Assembly: GCA_002707765.1 (NCBI GenBank)
Contig: PANV01000042.1
Coordinates: forward strand, 16,558 to 40,842
Reading direction: 5' to 3'
Source of the DNA: Fidelibacterota bacterium
GTDB lineage: Bacteria; Fidelibacterota; Marinisomatia; SCGC-AAA003-L08; D37C17
DNA length: 24,285 nucleotides
The notes under the pieces were generated by a model. That model saw only the letters and a list, made by a program, of their open reading frames with translations, had not been told where the DNA came from and made no database searches. The translations under genes were made by a program, and so were the position numbers. Each line of letters opens with the position of its first letter. The first letter of the stretch is position 1. Of the stretch, positions 1 through 7,551 are shown one piece after another.

Positions 1-309
1 GGAGTTGAAACATCAGCTCAATATTTAGTTGAAAAAGCTGCACTACTTAATTATGTACCATTAAAGTTTCCAGAAAATGCTATTGGTAAAGTTACAAAAA
101 CGAATATACAATCAGGTATTATGTATGGTGCTATAGATCAAGTTGAGGGTATGGTTCAAAGAATAATTTTGGAGACAAATGAAAAATATCAGATTATTTT
201 AACAGGAGGTTTTTCTATTTTAATCTCAGAAAAATTAAAAATAGATCATACCGTAGATATTGATTTAACGCTTAGAGGTATGATCCATTTACATGAATAT
301 AAACACTAA
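1..309 (+). CDS. coaX: Type III pantothenate kinase, C-terminal part
   Basis: The frame is open from the first base and ends with TAA at 309, so only the last 102 residues are in the window. Visible family features are G-V-E-T-S-A near the start, an I-G-K-x-T-x-x-x-x-Q-S-G-I-x-Y-G segment (the ATP-side motif of CoaX), and I-I-L-T-G-G-F followed by a short tail. CoaX phosphorylates pantothenate in the first step of coenzyme A synthesis in the cytoplasm; type III enzymes use K+ or NH4+ and are not feedback-inhibited by CoA. The N-terminal ATP-binding half lies upstream of the window. The EamA gene begins inside its last 17 bases, which suggests co-transcription. Functional assignment is by motif recognition only. 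Confidence 0.85.
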   Translation, partial: GVETSAQYLVEKAALLNYVPLKFPENAIGKVTKTNIQSGIMYGAIDQVEGMVQRIILETNEKYQIILTGGFSILISEKLKIDHTVDIDLTLRGMIHLHEYKH

Positions 310-1216
310 TTTTACTTATTTTGGTGAACTTTCTGCTTTATTGGCTGCAATTTTTTGGAGCATCGCAGTTATAATTTTTAAGTCTGCAAGCAATGAAGTA
401 TCTCCTTTTTTAATTACTGCTTTAAAAAACACGATTGCTTCATTCTGTTTTTTAGTATTTTTTTTATTATTTGATATCCCTCTTTGGTATGATGATTTTC
501 AACAAATAGATTATTTTAAAATATTAATTAGTGGTGTATTAGGAATGGGACTTGCTGATGTATTGTTCATATATGCATTATCCCAAATTGGTGCTAATAG
601 AATAGCATTAATAAATTGCTTTGAACCAGTTGTAATATATATTTTGTCTTCAATATTTTTAGGTACCATCCTTAACATTGGTCAATTAATTGGCTTTCTA
701 GTTGTTATTATATCATTGTTAATTATGACATATGAGAAAGATACCAATGAATTAGATAAGTATATTAAAAGAAAAGGAATTTTATTACAAATATCCGCAG
801 TTATACTTAGCAGTATAGGTATAGTTATGATTAAACCAGTTTTATTAAAAATTAATAATGATATAAATATTCAATTATGGTTAACCTTTTTCAGATTGCT
901 ACCAGGTATGATAACTGCTTGGATAGTCCTATTATTTCAAAAGAAAAAAATCAGACTAAGTCAGCCATTTTTACAATTAAATTTCATTATTAAGATTTTA
1001 TTTAGCTCAATTTTAGGCACTTTTATAGCATTGAGCTTTTGGATTATTGGATATGCAAATATTGAACACCCGCCAGTTGCTAGTATATTAGGTCAAACAT
1101 CAGTCATATTTATAATTTTACTATCGTGGTTTTTTTTAAAAGAGAAAATTACAAAACAAAGAATAGTTGCAATGTTATTTGCATTATCAGGACTTATATT
1201 AACTATATATAGCTAA
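293..1216 (+). CDS. EamA/DMT-family transporter (drug/metabolite exporter type)
   Basis: A 307-residue, almost entirely hydrophobic protein with two EamA repeats (about residues 11-145 and 163-305), predicted to give ten membrane helices; this is the usual length and build of the family. The repeats show typical features: an alternating small/aromatic first helix (A-A-I-F-W-S), a G-x-G-L-A-D-V-L-F-x-Y-A-L helix, and a C-terminal S-W-F-F-L-K-E-K-I-T signature. A charged loop around residues 147-162 joins the halves. Members export amino acids, metabolites or nucleotide sugars from the cytoplasm, but the substrate cannot be read from sequence. The chosen ATG overlaps the end of coaX by 17 bases, consistent with translational coupling. 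Its 3' end overlaps by 18 bases the end of a small ORF on the other strand. Confidence 0.9.
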   Translation: MNINTNFTYFGELSALLAAIFWSIAVIIFKSASNEVSPFLITALKNTIASFCFLVFFLLFDIPLWYDDFQQIDYFKILISGVLGMGLADVLFIYALSQIGANRIALINCFEPVVIYILSSIFLGTILNIGQLIGFLVVIISLLIMTYEKDTNELDKYIKRKGILLQISAVILSSIGIVMIKPVLLKINNDINIQLWLTFFRLLPGMITAWIVLLFQKKKIRLSQPFLQLNFIIKILFSSILGTFIALSFWIIGYANIEHPPVASILGQTSVIFIILLSWFFLKEKITKQRIVAMLFALSGLILTIYS

Positions 1217-1462
1217 TGATAAAATTGTCTGAAGAACCATTATATAAAATGGAATCATAATCGATTTTCTGCAAAAAAACTTTTGTTTAAATTTAACTCC
1301 ACAATATAAAAATGCACCACAATAGTATATTGTAATATCAGATAAATAAGTTCCTAAGTTTAAAAAATGATATAAAGCTGTATCTATAATTAGGAGTATA
1401 CTAATTAGTGATAAACTGTTATAAATTAATTTTTCCACCTCAAAAATTATTTTTTTAACCAC
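1199..1462 (-). CDS. Small putative membrane protein
   Basis: An 87-residue ORF with two or three hydrophobic stretches (about residues 15-37, 43-57 and 69-86), a basic amphipathic N-terminus (M-V-K-K) and a basic loop (F-K-Q-K-F-F-C-R-K). I recognise no family. Its ATG lies 16 bases inside the end of the dihydrofolate reductase gene, so it would be the last gene of the gltA-thyA-folA run, and its stop lies inside the convergent EamA gene. Codon use looks like its neighbours and no other feature occupies 1217-1446. It could still be a chance ORF in AT-rich DNA; conservation in relatives would decide. Confidence 0.45.
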   Translation of the reverse strand: MVKKIIFEVEKLIYNSLSLISILLIIDTALYHFLNLGTYLSDITIYYCGAFLYCGVKFKQKFFCRKSIMIPFYIMVLQTILSLAIYS

Positions 1463-1926
1463 AAAGTATACGTTGCATCTTTACATAAATTTTGACTTTT
1501 GATTTTTTTAAAATGGTTTTTGATAACACTTTGATTAATTGGGAAATATTCATTTATATTTTGGTTATTTTTAGAAATAAATGATATATGTAAATATTTG
1601 GCTATTTTAAAAAAAATTTTATAAATAGACCTTCCTCCAATTATGAATACTTTATCAATTTTTTTTTCATTTAAATAGTTAATACAATTATCCAAACTAT
1701 TGAATGTAATACCACCAGATTGTTTTTTTGATGAAAGAATAATATTATTTCTATTTGGCAGGGGCTTAACAGGTAGTGAATCCCAAGTTTTTCTACCCAT
1801 TATAATTGTAGAATTCACAGTAATACTTTTAAAATTTTTTAAGTCTTCTGGAATATACCATGGTAGTTTTCCGTTACATCCAATACCACCATTTTTATCT
1901 TCTGCCCAAATTAGATGTATTTCCAT
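1447..1926 (-). CDS. folA: Dihydrofolate reductase
   Basis: The 159-residue protein has the usual DHFR length and order of motifs: N-terminal I-W-A-E-D-K-N-G-G-I-G with L-P-W at 21-23, the P-E-D-L-K-N-F-K helix carrying the catalytic acid (Asp28), I-I-M-G-R-K-T-W-D-S-L-P for NADPH binding at about 41-51, and F-I-I-G-G-R-S-I-Y at about 94-102. It reduces dihydrofolate to tetrahydrofolate with NADPH, recycling the dihydrofolate made by ThyA. Its ATG shares one base with the thyA stop (TAATG at 1928-1924 read on the minus strand), so the two are probably translationally coupled. Pairing thyA with folA is common in bacteria and supports the call. Confidence 0.95.
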   Translation of the reverse strand: MEIHLIWAEDKNGGIGCNGKLPWYIPEDLKNFKSITVNSTIIMGRKTWDSLPVKPLPNRNNIILSSKKQSGGITFNSLDNCINYLNEKKIDKVFIIGGRSIYKIFFKIAKYLHISFISKNNQNINEYFPINQSVIKNHFKKIKSQNLCKDATYTLWLKK

Positions 1927-2744
1927 TATACTGCAACAGGAAATTTAATAATTGGATGATGTTCATAATTTACCAATTTGAAATCTTCAAATGACAAATC
2001 CCAAAAAGGTTTTTCTGTTATCTCAAGACTAGGTAGTTTAAGTGGCTCTCTTTTCATTTGTTCTTTTAAGCCTTCTATATGATTTTCATAAATGTGAGCA
2101 TCATTAATATAGTGAGAAAACTCACCAAGTTGAAGATTAGTTTCTTGAGCAATCATTTGTGTTAAAGTAGCATAGCATGCAAGGTTGAATGGTATTCCTA
2201 GTGCTATATCGCCACTTCTTTGAGTCAGGTGGCAATTTAATTTACCGTTTGTAACATTGAATATAAAAAAAGCATGACAACTAGGTAATGCAATTTCATC
2301 TAAAACTGAAGGATTCCATGCAGTGACAACCATTCTTCTTGAATCAGGACTATTTTTAATTAAATTTATAACTTCTTGAATTTGATTTATATGGGTTTTT
2401 TCATACTCTCCAGATTTAGAATTTTTTGAAAATTTCTCCCATTTAACCCATTGGTATCCATACATTTTTCCTATTTCCCAATCTTTTTCCTTACTAGTCC
2501 ATGCATCCCATATTTTTGTATATTGTCTAAGATTTCTAATGTGCGTTTCACCATTTAAATACCATAATAGTTCTCTTATAACTGAATTAAAAAATATTTT
2601 TTTTGTCGTAAGTAAAGGGAAACCAGCAGCTAAGTCAATTTTATAGTGGTATCCAAAATACATTATTGTATCAACACCGGTCCTATTATTTTTTCTAATA
2701 CCTTTATTTAGTACAGTGTTAACTAAGTCTTTATATTGTTTCAT
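1926..2744 (-). CDS. thyA: Thymidylate synthase (ThyA type)
   Basis: A 272-residue ThyA-family enzyme that makes dTMP from dUMP using methylene-tetrahydrofolate and yields dihydrofolate. Recognisable parts: N-R-T-G-V-D-T near the N-terminus, F-P-L-L-T-T-K-K, E-L-L-W-Y-L-N-G, S-R-R-M-V-V (about 135-140), the catalytic Cys156 in L-P-S-C-H-A-F-F, Q-R-S-G-D-I-A-L-G-I-P-F-N (dUMP binding), and D-A-H-I-Y. Length matches the short bacterial class. Two positions differ from the common motif: Ser replaces Pro just before the catalytic Cys, and Ile161 replaces the usual Gln. It begins with an ATG overlapping the gltA stop by one base and ends overlapping the folA start by one base, giving a tight gltA-thyA-folA run. 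Confidence 0.96.
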   Translation of the reverse strand: MKQYKDLVNTVLNKGIRKNNRTGVDTIMYFGYHYKIDLAAGFPLLTTKKIFFNSVIRELLWYLNGETHIRNLRQYTKIWDAWTSKEKDWEIGKMYGYQWVKWEKFSKNSKSGEYEKTHINQIQEVINLIKNSPDSRRMVVTAWNPSVLDEIALPSCHAFFIFNVTNGKLNCHLTQRSGDIALGIPFNLACYATLTQMIAQETNLQLGEFSHYINDAHIYENHIEGLKEQMKREPLKLPSLEITEKPFWDLSFEDFKLVNYEHHPIIKFPVAV

Positions 2745-4009
2745 TATTTTAAATTTCGCTTTTTGTGACCATTATAAATTTGTCTAGGACGATTAATTTT
2801 AAAATCAGGACTGTTTAGCATTTCCTTCCAATGTGCCAGCCAACCAGGAAGTCTACCTAAAGCAAACATTACTGTAAACATATTAGTTGGTATTCCCATT
2901 GCTCTATAAATAATACCTGAGTAAAAGTCTACATTTGGATACAACCCTCGTTGAACAAAATATTCATCTTCTAGTGCTATTTGTTCAAGTTCTTTTGCTA
3001 TATCTAATAATGGGTCATTAATTTTTAATTTTTGTAAAACTTTATCGGCTGCAGATTTTATAATTTTTGCTCTGGGATCATAATTTTTATAAACCCTATG
3101 GCCAAATCCCATTAATCTAAAAGAAGATTTTTTATCTTTTGCCATTTGAACATATTTTCTATAATCACTATTATCATTTCTAATTTTTTTTAACATTTCT
3201 ATTACTGCTTGATTAGCACCACCATGTAATGGCCCCCATAGTGCTGAAATTCCTGAAGAAATTGCTCCAAACACGTTTGATTTACTACTGCCAGCTAATC
3301 GAACCGTTGAGGTAGAACAATTTTGTTCATGATCTGCATGCAATATTAGTAATAAATTTAAAGCATCAACTAATACTGGATCAGCGTGAAATTCTTCCTG
3401 TGAATCTGAAAACATCATATGTAAAAAATTCTCTACATAATTTAGTTCTTGGTCAGGATAGATAAATGGTAGTCCATTAAATTTCCTATACGAATAAGCT
3501 GCAATGGTTTTTACTTTTGCTAAGATTTTGATAATGTTCAATTCAATAATTTCCTCATCTTCTGATTCTGATTCAGGGTGAAAGGCAGATAGTGCAGTTA
3601 CCATTGAAGATAAAGTAGCCATTGGATGAGCATTCAATGGGAATCCATCAAAAAATCTTTTCATATCTTCATGAATATTTGCATGTTGTCTTAATTTTTT
3701 ACTAAAATATTTTTTTTCACTAATATTAGGGAATTCACCATTAAGTAGCAAAAATGCAGTATCAGTGAAGCTTACTTTTCCAGCCAGTTGTTCAATTGGA
3801 TATCCTCTATATCTAAGAATACCTTTTTCTCCATCAATAAATGTAATATTACTTATACAAGCACCAGTATTTGCATAACCAGGATCTAAAGTGATATATC
3901 CTGTTTCTTTTCTTAGCTGTGTAATGTTAATTCCATGTTCATTTTCAGTACCCTTAATTACTGGTAGTTCTATTTCTGTTCCATTAATATTTAACTTTAT
4001 TGAACTCAT
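2744..4009 (-). CDS. gltA: Citrate synthase (type I)
   Basis: A 421-residue type I citrate synthase, close to the usual length for the long bacterial class. It condenses acetyl-CoA with oxaloacetate to citrate, entering the TCA cycle in the cytoplasm. The catalytic triad is visible: His262 in G-P-L-H-G-G-A-N, His304 in G-F-G-H-R-V-Y and Asp361 in V-D-F-Y-S-G. The N-terminal segment with L-D-P-G-Y-x-N-T-G and G-I-L-R-Y-R-G-Y-P-I-E-Q-L-A resembles Bacteroidetes enzymes. A GAGG element lies 10 bases before the ATG, one of the few plausible ribosome-binding sites here. It is the first gene of the minus-strand run gltA-thyA-folA and is divergent from nrdJ. Acidic residues 145-153 form a Glu/Ser-rich insertion. 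Confidence 0.97.
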   Translation of the reverse strand: MSSIKLNINGTEIELPVIKGTENEHGINITQLRKETGYITLDPGYANTGACISNITFIDGEKGILRYRGYPIEQLAGKVSFTDTAFLLLNGEFPNISEKKYFSKKLRQHANIHEDMKRFFDGFPLNAHPMATLSSMVTALSAFHPESESEDEEIIELNIIKILAKVKTIAAYSYRKFNGLPFIYPDQELNYVENFLHMMFSDSQEEFHADPVLVDALNLLLILHADHEQNCSTSTVRLAGSSKSNVFGAISSGISALWGPLHGGANQAVIEMLKKIRNDNSDYRKYVQMAKDKKSSFRLMGFGHRVYKNYDPRAKIIKSAADKVLQKLKINDPLLDIAKELEQIALEDEYFVQRGLYPNVDFYSGIIYRAMGIPTNMFTVMFALGRLPGWLAHWKEMLNSPDFKINRPRQIYNGHKKRNLK

Positions 4010-4107
4010 TGTTGCTTTACCTCGGTTTTTAATTTTATTAATTAATCTAAATTTAAGAATTTATGATTAGCAGATTGTAAATTTTTTTTATTTTGCAATA
4101 AAAAAAG

Positions 4108-4137
4108 TTGAATTAAAATATTAAAATAATTTATATT
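4108..4137 (+). promoter_or_regulatory. Candidate promoter for nrdJa
   Basis: TTGAAT at 4108-4113 and TATATT at 4132-4137 are separated by 18 bases, a sigma70-like arrangement pointing right. A start site about 7 bases further on would put the first transcribed bases in the first hairpin of the nrdJ leader. In DNA this AT-rich such matches occur by chance, so this is tentative. Confidence 0.3.
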
Positions 4138-4139
4138 CT

Positions 4140-4308
4140 AAGCAGTGATTGTTACTGCTTGTTTTGGGAAATGGTTTTAACTCCGACGAAAAAACCACCA
4201 AAAAAAAGAAAAAATCCTGAGCTATTTATTTAATGCTCAAATAATTAAGCTTCAAAGCTGAGTTTATTTTAAGCAAAAACCAATTTTGCTGAGATTATAT
4301 TAATTAAG
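4140..4308 (+). promoter_or_regulatory. Structured leader upstream of nrdJa
   Basis: Four stems with perfect arms follow one another on the nrdJ side of the divergent intergenic region: AAGCAGT/ACTGCTT (4140-4146 with 4154-4160), TGGTTTT/AAAACCA (4172-4178 with 4191-4197, 12-base loop), TGAGC/GCTCA (4218-4222 with 4235-4239) and AGCAAAA/TTTTGCT (4272-4278 with 4284-4290, 5-base loop). The last lies 18 bases before the first possible start codon. Such density is more than the flanking AT-rich spacer shows and suggests a cis-acting RNA controlling ribonucleotide reductase. I see no canonical cobalamin-riboswitch core box. The rest of the gap, 4010-4107, holds only gltA upstream sequence with no recognisable element. 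Confidence 0.4.
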
Positions 4309-6903
4309 ATGGATAATCTATTCATCAAAACAAAAATAAAGGATATTAGAAATATGTCAAAAATCGAACAAATGTTTGATTTCCAAGGGAAAACTACAAA
4401 ATTAATCGGCTCTGGCAGAGCACAAGCATATAGAGAAATTTACAGTCACTTATCGCAAAAACAAGATGCAAATGAATTGCCAGTTCATGAAAATTATCTA
4501 GGAGATAATGAATTAGCTCAAAATATTTATACTAAAAAATATTTTTTAAAAGATTTAAATAATAATTGTATTGAAAAAGCACCTGAAGATGTATTTAAAA
4601 GATTAGCATCTTTCTTAGCTACTTCTGAACTTTCTAAAACAAAACAAAAAAAATGGGCTGAAAAATTTTATACTGAATTGTATGAAGGTAGATTTGTTTC
4701 AGGAGGAAGAGTACTTGCTGGTGCCGGTGATTTATACAGAGTAAAAACTCTTGCTAACTGTTTTGTTGCAAAAATAGATAGAGATGATATTGATTCGATT
4801 TACAAGGCTGCATTTGAATGTGCACGAACATATTCATATGGCGGAGGAATTGGGGTTGATATATCAAGTTTACGGCCGAAGGATTCCGTTGTACATAATG
4901 CGGCAGACAGCTCAACAGGTGCTGTATCATTTATGGAATTATATTCATTAACTACAGGTTTAATTGGACAGAGTGGAAGAAGGGGTGCATTGATGTTGAC
5001 AATAGATGTTAAGCATCCTGATATTAAATATTTTCTGAATGTAAAAAAAGATCCTAATTGGGTTACAAGTCAAATTGTTGAACAATGTAGCTGGTCAGGC
5101 TTATTTAATGAAAAAGAATTAGACACCATAAAAAAGCAAGTTATGGAAAATACACAAGTTAGATTTGCTAATATTTCTATAAAAGCAAGTGACGAATTTA
5201 TGCAGTCTGTAAGTGAAGAAAGAGAGTTTGGTGATGATACTTTCTTGATATATAAGAAAAAGAATAAAAATGTTGTAATGGATGCAATTCAAGATGAAGA
5301 TAAAATCCACTATTCTTCAGGCATTCCATCTAAAGAAATTGAGGATTATGAACTTCTAAAAACGTTTAGTAGTTTTGATGCTCTTAATGAATGGTTAGAT
5401 ACTAATGATTCGTATAAAAATCTTTCTAAAATTAATCAAGATAACTTTAATAATGCTAAAAATAGAGATGTTTTTGGTGACTATATTGTACCATTAAAAA
5501 ATAAAAATCATGATTTAGCAATTAAGCAAGCAGGAGATTTTTTACTTTATTTTAATAGTGATGCTACAAATGAAGTTAGAGAGCTAGTTAAGTCACGTAC
5601 TATATGGGATCAATTTGTAGAGGGTAACTATAGAACTGCAGAGCCTGGATTGATTTTTTGGACAACCATGAGTAAATACTCTCCTTCAAATTATGTAGGA
5701 AGGCCGATAATTTGTACTAATCCATGCGCAGAAGTTCCTTTGGAAGATGGTGGGGCATGTAATTTAGGTTCAATTAATTTATCTAGATTTGTAAATGAGG
5801 GATTTTCGTCAAATGCTTCTATTGATTGGGATCAACTGGCTGAAACTACAATGATATTAACTAGATTTTTAGATAATGTTGTAACGTGGAATGAAGATTT
5901 AAATGCTTTATCAAAACAAAGGGATGCAGCAAAAGAAACACGAAGATTAGGATTAGGTGTGATGGGCATAGCTGATATGTTAAATCAGCTTGGCTTAGGT
6001 TACGATTCTGAAGAAGGTACAGAAATCATTGAAAAAACATTAAAATTTATTACTAATGCAGCTTATCAGGCATCAGCAACTTTAGCTGGTGAAAAAGGTC
6101 CGTCTCCTATTTATGATTATGAAAGTTATATGAGATGTCCTTTTATTGAAGAAGCATTAAATGATCAAACAAAACAAACTATTGCTGAAAATGGCATAAG
6201 AAATATTGCAATAATGTCTATTGCTCCAACAGGTTCAATATCTAATATTGTACTTTCCTATAAAAATGGAAATAAAAATTATATTGGTGTTTCTGGAGGT
6301 GTTGAGCCAATTTTTGCTACCCATTATACAAGAAGAACAGAGTCATTCAAAGATGATAATAGATTTTATAAGGTATTCCATTCAACAGTTCAAGCATATA
6401 TAGATCAATATGATTTACAATCGAAGATAGATGAATTGGGAGAAGAAGGTGATGTTGAATCTATACTTCCAGAATTTTTAACAAGAACTTCTCATAAAAT
6501 AGATTCTAAAAGAAGAGTTGATATTCAGGGTAAAATTCAAAAGTATATTGACCATAGTATTTCATCTACAATTAATTTACCAGAAGATGTTCAACCAGAG
6601 TTGATATCTGATATATATATTCAGGCTTGGCAAAATAAGCTAAAGGGTGTTACAATATATAGGGATGGAAGTCGATTCCCAATATTAAGTACGAAAGGGG
6701 AGTTAACTAAATTTCAACAAGAGAAAGATAAGAAATTTGTGATTACTAATGATGATGGAGAAGAAGTTGAAGTAAATGGTGATGATATAATGAAGTTAGC
6801 TGACGGTTCTTTAGTTACAATGTATCATTATTTAAAAAATTCAGAAAAAGGTATTGAAGAAGTTTTATCTAATACAAAATTTGAGGATGCAGTAAGTGAT
6901 TAA
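4309..6903 (+). CDS. nrdJ: Class II (B12-dependent) ribonucleotide reductase, catalytic subunit NrdJa
   Basis: An 864-residue catalytic subunit that reduces ribonucleotides to deoxyribonucleotides using adenosylcobalamin as radical source. Key residues are visible: Cys151 in A-N-C-F-V (redox partner), G-G-G-I-G-V-D, G-R-R-G-A, the radical-site loop N-P-C-A-E (Asn471, Cys473, Glu475), Cys484 in G-A-C-N-L-G-S-I-N-L, and A-P-T-G-S-I-S at 639-645. The C-terminal TSCPD domain and zinc ribbon are not in this protein but in the next gene, as in the split NrdJa/NrdJb of Pseudomonas aeruginosa. Compared with compact NrdJ there appear to be roughly 100 extra residues between about 302 and 424. The true start may be Met16 (4354): AAAGGA lies 10 bases before it, whereas 4309 has no ribosome-binding site. 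No beta subunit or activase gene is nearby, consistent with class II. Confidence 0.93.
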   Translation: MDNLFIKTKIKDIRNMSKIEQMFDFQGKTTKLIGSGRAQAYREIYSHLSQKQDANELPVHENYLGDNELAQNIYTKKYFLKDLNNNCIEKAPEDVFKRLASFLATSELSKTKQKKWAEKFYTELYEGRFVSGGRVLAGAGDLYRVKTLANCFVAKIDRDDIDSIYKAAFECARTYSYGGGIGVDISSLRPKDSVVHNAADSSTGAVSFMELYSLTTGLIGQSGRRGALMLTIDVKHPDIKYFLNVKKDPNWVTSQIVEQCSWSGLFNEKELDTIKKQVMENTQVRFANISIKASDEFMQSVSEEREFGDDTFLIYKKKNKNVVMDAIQDEDKIHYSSGIPSKEIEDYELLKTFSSFDALNEWLDTNDSYKNLSKINQDNFNNAKNRDVFGDYIVPLKNKNHDLAIKQAGDFLLYFNSDATNEVRELVKSRTIWDQFVEGNYRTAEPGLIFWTTMSKYSPSNYVGRPIICTNPCAEVPLEDGGACNLGSINLSRFVNEGFSSNASIDWDQLAETTMILTRFLDNVVTWNEDLNALSKQRDAAKETRRLGLGVMGIADMLNQLGLGYDSEEGTEIIEKTLKFITNAAYQASATLAGEKGPSPIYDYESYMRCPFIEEALNDQTKQTIAENGIRNIAIMSIAPTGSISNIVLSYKNGNKNYIGVSGGVEPIFATHYTRRTESFKDDNRFYKVFHSTVQAYIDQYDLQSKIDELGEEGDVESILPEFLTRTSHKIDSKRRVDIQGKIQKYIDHSISSTINLPEDVQPELISDIYIQAWQNKLKGVTIYRDGSRFPILSTKGELTKFQQEKDKKFVITNDDGEEVEVNGDDIMKLADGSLVTMYHYLKNSEKGIEEVLSNTKFEDAVSD

Positions 6904-7405
6904 ATTAAAGAAAAATTTTAAAGTTAAAGAAGTTCAAGCAAAAGATATAACACAAAAAGAAAACGTAAGTTCTCCTAACACAAATTCTGCCATTAGGCCA
7001 GAAGTTGTTAATGCTAAGGTTTACAAAGTTAAAAGTGCATTTGTAAAAAATGCCGTTTTCATTACACTGAGTTATATTGATACACATACTGGTAGGAAAC
7101 CAATTGAAATTTTTATAAACTCAAAAGATTTAAATCGTTCTGCGGAGTATGTTGTTCTTACTAGATTAATTTCAGCAATATTTAGAAGAGCAACTAATCC
7201 AATGTTTATTTTGGAAGAATTGCATGGTATTCATGACCCAAACGGTGGTTCTTTCAAAGATGGAAAATATTATCATTCATTTTACGCTGAAGTTGCAGAT
7301 GTTATAGAGCGTTTCTTTTATGACGTAGATATTATTAAGAAAGAAGATTTAAATCAAACCTCAGAAAATCAAGAAGGTAAAAAAAAAAAATATAAATCAA
7401 ACTGA
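6896..7405 (+). CDS. Ribonucleotide reductase accessory subunit NrdJb, TSCPD domain (frame broken before zinc ribbon)
   Basis: The open frame gives 169 residues. Residues about 36-145 match the TSCPD domain normally found at the C-terminus of class II ribonucleotide reductases (P-I-E-I-F-I, then L-T-R-L-I-S-A-I-F-R-R, H-G-I-H-D-P-N-G-G and a Y-H-S-F-Y-A-E-V-A-D-V-I-E-R-F-F helix). It starts with GTG inside the last 8 bases of nrdJa; the codon just before is an in-frame TAA, so the start cannot be further upstream. The frame runs through twelve A's (7379-7390) and stops four codons later. The expected zinc ribbon follows at once in another frame (7353-7547). With eleven A's one 216-residue protein with both parts would result. 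By analogy with P. aeruginosa NrdJb it should work with NrdJa. Confidence 0.85.
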   Translation: MIKLKKNFKVKEVQAKDITQKENVSSPNTNSAIRPEVVNAKVYKVKSAFVKNAVFITLSYIDTHTGRKPIEIFINSKDLNRSAEYVVLTRLISAIFRRATNPMFILEELHGIHDPNGGSFKDGKYYHSFYAEVADVIERFFYDVDIIKKEDLNQTSENQEGKKKKYKSN

Positions 7406-7547
7406 CGATGACTTGATTAAAGTTGCAAATGATTTAGAGGTTAATTCTGAATTCAGAATTTGTCCAGCTTGTTCAAGTAAATCGTTAAAAACTGAAAACG
7501 GCTGTGATATGTGTATGGAATGTGGCTACAGTAAATGCGATAAGTAA
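7353..7547 (+). pseudogene. NrdJb zinc-ribbon tail in shifted frame
   Basis: This frame is open from just after a TAA at 7350-7352 to TAA at 7545-7547 and contains the A12 run. It encodes F-R-I-C-P-A-C-S-S-K-S and then C-D-M-C-M-E-C-G-Y-S-K-C-D-K, the cysteine-rich tail typical of class II ribonucleotide reductases, where the cysteines bind zinc and/or relay reducing equivalents. It has no start codon of its own before the first C-P-A-C, so it should be read as the end of nrdJb. Either slippage at the A-run joins it to the upstream frame, or the extra A is a sequencing or assembly error. Confidence 0.75.
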
Positions 7548-7551
7548 ATAT

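Noticed and set aside
1700..1948. 82-codon plus-strand ORF inside folA
   Set aside because: Antisense shadow of a clear DHFR; its residues mirror DHFR codons.
4010..4308. Cobalamin riboswitch before the B12-dependent reductase
   Set aside because: I could not find the conserved B12-box core; the region is hairpin-rich but not of that pattern. A covariance search would settle it.
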